Origin: Acidobacteriota bacterium
GTDB lineage: Bacteria > Acidobacteriota > Terriglobia > UBA7540
Direction of reading: 5' to 3'
DNA length: 41,009 nucleotides
NCBI GenBank assembly: GCA_902812365.1
Contig: CADDZC010000031.1
Coordinates: 1-41,009, forward strand
This document shows positions 34,985 to 41,009 of this stretch, piece by piece (the first letter of the stretch is position 1; each line of letters opens with the position of its first letter). Below the pieces are notes generated by a model. The model made no database searches. It saw only the letters and a program-made list of their open reading frames with translations, and was not told where the DNA came from. The position numbers were made by a program, and so were the translations under genes.

Positions 34985-36928
34985 ATGGAGACTCTTCTCG
35001 CTCTGATTCTCGTTCCTCCGCTCCTCGGCGCGGCGCTCAACGGCATCTGGGGCCGCCGCTTCTCCCGCCCGCTCGTTGCCGCCGCCGGCTGCGGCGCCGC
35101 CGGCCTCTCCATGGTCATGGCGCTGCTGGCCGCCTCGGCGTACACGCGCGCCGCCTCCACCGCGCCCTGGATTCACACCTATTTCACCTGGATCCATTCC
35201 GGAACCTTCCACGCCGACTTCGCCCTCTGGTATGACCGCTTGACCCTGGTCATGACCTGCACGGTCACCGTCGTCGCCTTTCTGATTCACGTCTATTCGG
35301 TCGGCTACATGGAGCACGAGGGAGGGTTTTACCGGTTCTTCTGCTACCTCAACCTGTTCCTGTTCATGATGTTGCTCCTCGTCACCGCCGCCAATTACCC
35401 GCTGATGTTTGTCGGCTGGGAAGGGGTAGGGCTGTGCTCCTACCTGCTGATCGGCTTCTACTTTGCCAAGCGCTCGGCCTCCGATGCCGGCAAGAAGGCG
35501 TTTATCGTTACCCGCATCGGCGATGCCGGCTTTACCGTCGGCGTCGCGCTCCTGTTCTGGAGCCTCGGCTCGGTGGATTTCAGCGACGTCTTCGGCCGCG
35601 TCGCCGCTCTTCCCCCCGGCGAAATGCAAGGGACGCTGACCGCCGTGGGCGTCCTGCTGTTCCTCGGAGCGGTCGGCAAGTCGGCCCAAATCCCGCTTTA
35701 CGTCTGGTTGCCCGACGCCATGGAAGGCCCCACGCCCGTCAGCGCCCTGATCCACGCCGCCACCATGGTGACGGCCGGCGTTTACATGGTGGCCCGCTCG
35801 AACGTTCTTTACGCGCATGCTCCGCTCGCGCTCGCCCTCGTCGCCGCCACCGGCGGCGTCACCGCCTTTTTCTCCGCCACCATCGCCGTCTGCCAGAACG
35901 ATTTGAAGCGCATGCTGGCCTACTCCACCATCAGCCAGATCGGCTACATGTTCCTCGGCTGCGGGGCGGCGATCTTCGCTTCCGGCATCTTCCATCTCAT
36001 GACCCATGCCTGCTTCAAGGCTTTGCTGTTTCTCTCAGCCGGCAGTGTCATGCACGCCATGAGCGGCGAACTCGATATGCGCAAGATGGGCGGCCTGCGC
36101 CGCCGGATGAAGACGACCTGGCTCACCTTCCTGGCGGCCACGCTGGCCATCAGCGGCATTCCAATGTTTTCGGGATTTTTCAGCAAGGACGAGATTCTGG
36201 CCGCCGCCTACAACGGCCCCCTCGGGCGACACTGGCTCTACTGGCTGGGAACCGTCACCGCCGGCCTGACCGCGTTTTACATGTTCCGCGGCCTGTTTCT
36301 GACGTTCCACGGCCCCTCGCGCGTCCCGCCGGAACTGGAGCCCCACGTCCACGAAAGCGGCCGCCTGATGACCGGGCCGCTCATCGTCCTGGCGGTTTTC
36401 TCCGTCGCCGCCGGCTACGTCAGTTGGCCCCGGGCGCTTGGCGGCCAGGAAGCGTTTGACCGCTACCTCGATCCGGTCTTCGCGGCGTCGCAAGAGTTTG
36501 TTCGCTCCCTGGTGGCGGCCCCGGCCCCGGGCCGCCTGACCAATTTCAGCCTGATGGCGCTGTCGTTTGTGGCGGCGCTCGCCGGCCTCGGCGCCGCCTA
36601 CTGGCTCTACCTGGCCTCGCCCGGTCTGCCCGGCCGGCTGGCCGCCCGGGTCGGCTGGCTCTACCGACTCGTCGCCAACAAGTACTACGTCGATGAAATT
36701 TACAACGCGCTCATTGTGAATCCCATTCGCGTGGCCTCGGAAAAGCTCCTCTGGCAGGATATCGACGCCGGGCTCATTGACGGGGGCCTCGTGGAAGGCG
36801 CCGCCGAAGTGGCGGCGGAGGTCGGCGGCGGCTTGCGCCGCCTCCAGTCCGGCAACATCCGAAGTTACGCCGCTTGGGTCTTGCTGGGGGCCGTCGTCTG
36901 GTTCGGGTATGTTTTGTTGAATCGCTAG
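34985..36928 (+). CDS. nuoL: NADH-quinone oxidoreductase subunit L
   Basis: NuoL is the distal antiporter-like proton channel with the long lateral helix. The 647-residue product has the diagnostic GWEGVGLCSYLLIGFY, the channel Lys/His segments VGKSAQIPLYVWLPDAMEGPTPVSALIHAATMVTAGVYM, and NDLKRMLAYSTISQIGYMF. The C-terminal region runs past the channel core to a last membrane helix (WVLLGAVVWFGYVLL), as expected for the lateral arm. The gene is complete. Confidence 0.98.
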   Translation: METLLALILVPPLLGAALNGIWGRRFSRPLVAAAGCGAAGLSMVMALLAASAYTRAASTAPWIHTYFTWIHSGTFHADFALWYDRLTLVMTCTVTVVAFLIHVYSVGYMEHEGGFYRFFCYLNLFLFMMLLLVTAANYPLMFVGWEGVGLCSYLLIGFYFAKRSASDAGKKAFIVTRIGDAGFTVGVALLFWSLGSVDFSDVFGRVAALPPGEMQGTLTAVGVLLFLGAVGKSAQIPLYVWLPDAMEGPTPVSALIHAATMVTAGVYMVARSNVLYAHAPLALALVAATGGVTAFFSATIAVCQNDLKRMLAYSTISQIGYMFLGCGAAIFASGIFHLMTHACFKALLFLSAGSVMHAMSGELDMRKMGGLRRRMKTTWLTFLAATLAISGIPMFSGFFSKDEILAAAYNGPLGRHWLYWLGTVTAGLTAFYMFRGLFLTFHGPSRVPPELEPHVHESGRLMTGPLIVLAVFSVAAGYVSWPRALGGQEAFDRYLDPVFAASQEFVRSLVAAPAPGRLTNFSLMALSFVAALAGLGAAYWLYLASPGLPGRLAARVGWLYRLVANKYYVDEIYNALIVNPIRVASEKLLWQDIDAGLIDGGLVEGAAEVAAEVGGGLRRLQSGNIRSYAAWVLLGAVVWFGYVLLNR

Positions 36929-37020
36929 AGGCGAAGGCTTTCGCCCGGTAACTCCGGGGCCCGGCCGGGCTTTTCGCCGCCGGGCGGGCGAAAGCCCCCT
37001 CGCCACGTGAGAGACGGAGC

Positions 37021-38553
37021 ATGAGCTGGTTAACGGCGCATCTGCTGACGGTGATCATCTTCCTGCCGCTGGCCGGGGCCATTGTACTGTCGTTTCTCCG
37101 CCGCCCGCCGAGCCTCCGCTGGGCGGCGCTGATCTTTTCGCTCCTCACCCTGGCGCTGGCCGTCGGACTGTTCGTGCGATTTCGCCCCGGCGAAGGGATG
37201 CAGTTCGGTGAGAACCGCCCCTGGATCGCCTCTCCGCCGATCCGCTATCATTTGGGCGTCGACGGCCTGAGCGTCATCCTCATTCTTCTGACCGCCTTCC
37301 TGACGCCGCTCGGCGTGCTGGTCTCCTGGACCGGCATCACCCGCCGCGTCAAAGAATTTCACGTTTTTCTTCTGGCCCTGGAAACCGGCATGATGGGCGT
37401 CTTTTGTTCCCTCGATCTGTTCCTCTTCTTTGTGTTCTGGGAGGCGATGCTCATCCCCATGTATTTCCTGATCGGCGTCTGGGGTCATGAGCGCCGCGTC
37501 TACGCGGCCATTAAATTCATTCTCTACACCATGATCGGCTCCGCCCTGATGCTGGTGGGCATTCTCTTTCTGTACGAAAAGACCGGTACCTTCGACTTCA
37601 CCCAGATTCTGGCGGCGCTGTCGAGCGGCGCGCTGGCCGTGTCTCCGGCGGCGGAAAAGTGGCTCTTCTGGGCCTTTTTCATCGCCTTTGCCATCAAGGT
37701 CCCCATCTTCCCCCTCCACACCTGGCTGCCCGATGCCCACACCGAGGCCCCGGCGGCGGGCTCCGTGATTCTGGCCGGCGTGCTCCTCAAGATGGGCACC
37801 TACGGCATTCTGCGCTTCTGCCTGCCGCTGTTCCCGAACGCGGCGCGCGAGTTTGCGCTGCTGGTGAGCGTCCTCGCCGTCATCGGGATCATCTACGGAT
37901 CGCTGGTCTCGATGGTGCAGCCCGACCTCAAGCGGCTCGTCGCCTATTCCTCCGTGGCGCACCTGGGGTTCGTCGTGCTGGGCATTTTCGCCTTCAACCG
38001 GATCGGCATTGAAGGCGCCATCTACCAGATGGCCAACCACGGCGTCTCGACCGGCGCCCTCTTCGTTCTGGTCGGGCTGCTCTACGACCGCCGTCACACG
38101 CGCCTGATTCGCGAGTTCGGCGGTTTGGCCCACACCATCCCGGTCTTCAGCGCCTTTTTCATGATCGTCACTCTCTCCTCGCTCGGCCTGCCCTCCCTCA
38201 ACGGTTTTGTGGGCGAGTTCCTGATTATCCTCGGCGCCTTCCGTGCCCGCGCCGCCTTCGGAGCCCTGGCCGCGGTGGGAGTGATCCTGGCGGCGGTCTA
38301 TCTGCTCTGGATGTACCAGCGGGTGTTTTTAGGGCAAATCACCCGGGACGAGAACCGCACCCTTCCCGATTGCAACGGGCGCGAAAAGATCATGCTGCTG
38401 GCGGCGGTCGGCGCCATGATTCTGATGGGCGTCTACCCGCAGCCGTTTCTGCGCCGGATGGATGTGGCCGCCGCCCAAGTCGTCGAGCGCGTCGCCCCCG
38501 GTGGGGGCTCGGCCGCGCGAGCGCTCTGGAGCGCGGGGGAGCGAAGCCGATGA
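37021..38553 (+). CDS. nuoM: NADH-quinone oxidoreductase subunit M
   Basis: NuoM is an antiporter-like proton channel subunit. The 510-residue product has about 14 membrane segments, the conserved Glu in FFVFWEAMLIPMYFLIG, and the channel motif AIKVPIFPLHTWLPDAHTEAP with the following SVILAGVLLKMGTYGILR. DLKRLVAYSSVAHLGFV is present as well. Its TGA stop overlaps the nuoN ATG by 4 bases. The 92 bases before it are GC-rich and empty. Confidence 0.98.
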   Translation: MSWLTAHLLTVIIFLPLAGAIVLSFLRRPPSLRWAALIFSLLTLALAVGLFVRFRPGEGMQFGENRPWIASPPIRYHLGVDGLSVILILLTAFLTPLGVLVSWTGITRRVKEFHVFLLALETGMMGVFCSLDLFLFFVFWEAMLIPMYFLIGVWGHERRVYAAIKFILYTMIGSALMLVGILFLYEKTGTFDFTQILAALSSGALAVSPAAEKWLFWAFFIAFAIKVPIFPLHTWLPDAHTEAPAAGSVILAGVLLKMGTYGILRFCLPLFPNAAREFALLVSVLAVIGIIYGSLVSMVQPDLKRLVAYSSVAHLGFVVLGIFAFNRIGIEGAIYQMANHGVSTGALFVLVGLLYDRRHTRLIREFGGLAHTIPVFSAFFMIVTLSSLGLPSLNGFVGEFLIILGAFRARAAFGALAAVGVILAAVYLLWMYQRVFLGQITRDENRTLPDCNGREKIMLLAAVGAMILMGVYPQPFLRRMDVAAAQVVERVAPGGGSAARALWSAGERSR

Positions 38554-39992
38554 TGGCCTTTCAGTCCGTCGACACCATTCGCATTCTCCCGGAAATTATT
38601 CTCAGCGCCTTTGCCATTCTGGTCATGGTGCTGGAGCCGTGGGTGGCAGCCCGGAAATCGGCGCTCGGCTGGCTGTCGCTCGCCGGAGTCATCGCCGCCG
38701 CGCTGGCCACCCTGAAAACTGCCGGCTCCCCCGGCCTCGCCTTCGGCGGCTCGGTCTCCGCCGACGGCTTCTCGCTGTTCTTCGTCGACTTGTTCCTGGC
38801 CATCGCCGCCCTGTGCCTGCTCGGCTCGATCCATTACCTGGAGCGCGACCGCGTCCATCACGGCGAGTACTACGCCCTGATCCTGCTGGCCACCGTCGGA
38901 GCCTGCTTCATGGCCGCTTCCACCGATCTCATCATGATCTTTATCGGCCTCGAAATCTCTTCGATCTCCACCTATATCCTGGCGGGCTTCAAGCGGCAGG
39001 AACTCGCCTCGAACGAAGCCTCGCTCAAGTATTTCCTGCTCGGCTCCTTCGCCACCGCCTTCTTTCTTTACGGCGTGGCGCTGGTTTACGGCCTCACCGG
39101 CACCACCAATCTGCTGCGGCTGCGGGAGCAGGCCGGCGGATCGCCCGGGGCCGCGCTCGCCGCCTTGGCCCTGATCCTGATGTTCGTCGGCCTCGCCTTC
39201 AAGGTGTCGAGCGCGCCCTTCCAGGTCTGGACGCCGGACGTTTACCAAGGGGCGCCCGCCCCCGTCACCGCCTTTCTCTCGACGGCTCCGAAGGCCGCGG
39301 CCTTCGCCGTCTTGCTGCGGATTTTCGCCGGCAGCCTCGCCGGCAGCGGCCCGGTGTCCTTCTGGGTGCTTTGGATTTCAGCCGTTCTGACGATGACGGT
39401 GGGGAACCTGGCGGCGATTTGGCAGTCGAACGTGAAGCGGCTGTTAGCTTACTCGTCGATCGCTCATGCCGGCTACGTTCTGGTGGGCATCACGGCGGGA
39501 GGAGCGGAGGGCGTCTCGAGCGTGCTGTTTTATCTGGCCGGTTACGCCCTGATGAACGTCGGCGCCTTTATCCTCGTTGCCCATCTGGCCGGACGCGGCG
39601 AACGGCGCGTCGACGTGGCGGATTATACGGCCCTGGCCGCTGCGCGGCCTTCCGCGGCCGCTCTCCTCACGGTCTTCCTGGTGTCGCTCGCAGGATTCCC
39701 GGGCACGGTTGGCTTTTTCGCCAAGTTTTACGTCTTTCGGGCCGCCGTCCACGCCCATTTGATCGGGCTGGTCACGATCGCGCTGCTGAACAGCGTGGTC
39801 TCGGTTTATTATTATCTGAAGATTGTGGTGGCCATGTACATGGGGGAAGGCGAGACCGGCGTCTCCGCAGCGGCGATGCCTAACGCCCTGCGCGCGGCCG
39901 TGGTGCTGAGCGTGGCCGGCATCTTCTACCTCGGCCTCTACCCCGCTCCCTTGCTCGCGGCCCTCGCCCGTATCCCCAAACCCGGGCTGTAA
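38550..39992 (+). CDS. nuoN: NADH-quinone oxidoreductase subunit N
   Basis: NuoN is the third antiporter-like subunit. The 480-residue product has the Glu-bearing segment DLIMIFIGLEISSISTYILAG, the channel Lys region FKVSSAPFQVWTPDVYQGAPAPVTAFLSTAPKAAAFA, and NVKRLLAYSSIAHAGYVLVG. ATG 38550 overlaps the nuoM stop (ATGA) and is preceded by GGGGGAG at good distance. A longer upstream frame lies inside nuoM and is not homologous. It is the last gene of the operon and ends 20 bases before a convergent gene; no terminator hairpin with a T-run is visible there. Confidence 0.97.
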   Translation: MMAFQSVDTIRILPEIILSAFAILVMVLEPWVAARKSALGWLSLAGVIAAALATLKTAGSPGLAFGGSVSADGFSLFFVDLFLAIAALCLLGSIHYLERDRVHHGEYYALILLATVGACFMAASTDLIMIFIGLEISSISTYILAGFKRQELASNEASLKYFLLGSFATAFFLYGVALVYGLTGTTNLLRLREQAGGSPGAALAALALILMFVGLAFKVSSAPFQVWTPDVYQGAPAPVTAFLSTAPKAAAFAVLLRIFAGSLAGSGPVSFWVLWISAVLTMTVGNLAAIWQSNVKRLLAYSSIAHAGYVLVGITAGGAEGVSSVLFYLAGYALMNVGAFILVAHLAGRGERRVDVADYTALAAARPSAAALLTVFLVSLAGFPGTVGFFAKFYVFRAAVHAHLIGLVTIALLNSVVSVYYYLKIVVAMYMGEGETGVSAAAMPNALRAAVVLSVAGIFYLGLYPAPLLAALARIPKPGL

Positions 39993-40012
39993 GCGCGGGC
40001 GGCGAAGCCCTC

Positions 40013-40315
40013 CTACCAGCGGCGCTTCGGAGCCGGACGGTGCTTTTCCTGGTACTCGCGAAGCTCTTCATCCGAGACGCTCGATCGCCGCCGCAGCGGG
40101 CACTCTTGCGTCTCGGCGAGAAGCTCTCGCTGGAGTTTCTGATAACAAATGTCGGCGGCGTCCTGATAGGGCACACGGATTTCAATAAACGCCTTGTTGG
40201 AAATGGTCAGCGTGAACTGCCGCGCCTCGGATTTCGGGGCCAGGACGCGGTAGGTGTAGTCGCGGCCCCCCGGTTTGAGCTCGAATCCCAGATATTGGAT
40301 TTGCATGGTGGGCAT
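40013..40315 (-). CDS. Uncharacterised protein of about 100 residues
   Basis: I do not recognise a named family. The product begins MPTMQIQYLGFELKPG. It has alternating beta-strand-like segments (YTYRVLAPKSEARQFTLTIS) followed by a helical part YQDAADICYQKLQRELLAE and a basic Pro/Arg-rich end. ATG 40315 or 40306 fits the folded part; the open frame runs further upstream to 40423 but that lead is low-complexity. No binding site is evident. It lies downstream of the cold-shock gene on the same strand and converges on nuoN. The helix with DICYQKL suggests a small nucleic-acid- or protein-binding domain, but that is a guess. Confidence 0.6.
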   Translation of the reverse strand: MPTMQIQYLGFELKPGGRDYTYRVLAPKSEARQFTLTISNKAFIEIRVPYQDAADICYQKLQRELLAETQECPLRRRSSVSDEELREYQEKHRPAPKRRW

Positions 40316-40439
40316 AGGGTTTGGGCCTGCTTCCAAAGAAGTGGTTTCCCGGAAGCGCCTTCCTCCCGGGGCGGGGCGTCTGAGCGACGCCCCCCGACAG
40401 CCATTCGGTTTCGTGGCTGTCACGGCTGCCCACGGCAGG

Positions 40440-40646
40440 CTACGCCTTCACGACGTTCTCAGCTTGCCATCCTTTGGGGCCTTTCGTCACCGTAAAGGAG
40501 ACGGTTTCGCCCTCGGCCAGGGACTTGTATCCCTCCGCCTGGATCGCCGAGTGATGCACGAACACATCATCGCCTGAGGTCCGCTGGATGAAACCGTAAC
40601 CTTTGGCGTTGTTGAACCACTTCACTGTTCCTTGTTCTCTGTCCAT
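40440..40646 (-). CDS. Cold-shock protein, CspA family
   Basis: The 68-residue product is a single cold-shock domain. RNP1 is KGYGFIQ (residues 15-21) and RNP2 is VFVHHSAI (about 28-35). It starts with the usual [14 protein letters not shown] and ends [10 protein letters not shown]. Such proteins bind single-stranded RNA and DNA and act as RNA chaperones or antiterminators. A GAAGGAT stretch lies about 14 bases before the ATG, further than usual. Upstream on the same strand are a -10-like TATACT and then a full terminator hairpin before the gene, so expression may depend on read-through or on a separate promoter. Confidence 0.96.
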   Translation of the reverse strand: MDREQGTVKWFNNAKGYGFIQRTSGDDVFVHHSAIQAEGYKSLAEGETVSFTVTKGPKGWQAENVVKA

Positions 40647-40712
40647 AATTGACTTTTATCCTTCAATGTTTGAAATTTCTTGTTCCGCCTTCGCAAGCCA
40701 CTCGCCGAAAAC

Positions 40713-40744
40713 AAAAAAAGCCACAAAATCATCGATTTTGTGGC
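40713..40744 (-). terminator. Factor-independent terminator upstream of the cold-shock gene
   Basis: On the minus strand GCCACAAAATC and GATTTTGTGGC form a perfect 11-base stem with a 3-base loop (40720-40744), followed by seven T residues (40713-40719). It lies 67 bases before the cold-shock gene start. It ends either an RNA that starts near 40785 or a gene beyond the right edge. Confidence 0.85.
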
Positions 40745-40791
40745 CTCCCCTGCCGCAGGCTCTGGGTCACAAAAACTGATCAAGCACAACC

Positions 40792-40797
40792 AGTATA
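40792..40797 (-). promoter_or_regulatory. -10-like hexamer upstream of the terminator
   Basis: TATACT on the minus strand matches 5 of 6 positions of the -10 consensus. The region 17 bases further upstream (TACGCA) is a poor -35. If used, transcription would begin near 40785 and meet the terminator after about 70 bases. Confidence 0.35.
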
Positions 40798-40913
40798 CCG
40801 CGAAACGGCAGGATTGCGTACTTTTATTTTTCGCGCGGGCGATTCCGCCCGGCCGCGGGAGCCGGGAACTGCGAGCCGTCCGGTGGTGCGGGGGCGGCGG
40901 CGGGGAACAGGTC

Positions 40914-40942
40914 TTGACAAGGCTGGCATAAATGTGTACTCT
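40914..40942 (+). promoter_or_regulatory. Sigma-70 promoter at the right edge
   Basis: A perfect -35 TTGACA (40914-40919), a 17-base spacer and TACTCT (40937-40942) point rightwards out of the window. Confidence 0.6.
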
Positions 40943-40953
40943 ATGGTTACTCC

Positions 40954-41009
40954 ATGCGCTCCTTGCCGATCTCCGGCCTCCTCATCCGCCTGCAGCCGCA
41001 GGAACCCCG
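40954..41009 (+). CDS. Possible start of a gene cut by the window edge
   Basis: An ATG 11 bases after the promoter's -10 opens a frame that stays open to the edge (18 codons, beginning MRSLPISGLLIRLQPQ). There is no binding site, so it would be nearly leaderless. Too little is visible to say what it encodes. Confidence 0.25.
   Translation, partial: MRSLPISGLLIRLQPQEP

Overview
The window looks like a chromosomal segment of an Acidobacteriota member, most like the Solibacter/Bryobacter side of the phylum. This is inferred from gene content and could not be tested by a database search. Pointers are: a 1251-residue Oar-like TonB-dependent receptor with an N-terminal carboxypeptidase-regulatory domain; a Tat-exported Gfo/Idh/MocA oxidoreductase; LolA-fold proteins around a MacB/FtsX-type transporter; lpxC, which implies a lipopolysaccharide outer membrane; and high GC. 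No phage, transposase or CRISPR array is visible.

Left part (1-13500). A tRNA-Pro is followed by a gene-poor stretch. A long minus-strand run then reads, in transcription order: pyrK and pyrD (class 1B dihydroorotate dehydrogenase), a lipoprotein with a LolA/LolB-like fold, an FtsX-type permease, a LolD-like ATPase, a small membrane protein and a secreted LolA-like protein. The last five could form a compact lipoprotein-trafficking module. On the plus strand are a metallo-beta-lactamase-fold hydrolase, the Gfo/Idh/MocA oxidoreductase and a small unknown gene. A minus-strand trio follows (hexulose-phosphate-synthase-like protein, zinc alcohol dehydrogenase, xylose-isomerase-like TIM barrel) that looks like a sugar catabolic cassette.

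Middle (13500-26400). The Oar-like receptor is followed by a small gene whose promoter carries a palindrome. The lower-glycolysis cluster gap-pgk-tpiA-secG comes next, then tRNA-Leu(GAG). A strong promoter then reads into a rod-like RNA candidate that resembles 6S RNA, followed by an AT-rich cluster of degenerate hairpin repeats. After these come galT, lpxC (with a near-perfect sigma-54 promoter) and a glutamate dehydrogenase.

Right part (26430-40000). One promoter precedes a respiratory complex I operon in the order nuoA-C-D-E-F-G-H-J-K-L-M-N. nuoB and nuoI, the genes for the N2 and N6a/N6b iron-sulfur subunits, are absent, so the complex needs both supplied from elsewhere. The window ends with two small minus-strand genes (one unknown, one cold-shock protein), a factor-independent terminator upstream of the cold-shock gene, and a promoter running off the right edge.

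The observations most worth pursuing are the Lol-like module, the 6S-like RNA with the neighbouring hairpin repeats, the complex I operon lacking exactly B and I, and the sigma-54 signal at lpxC.
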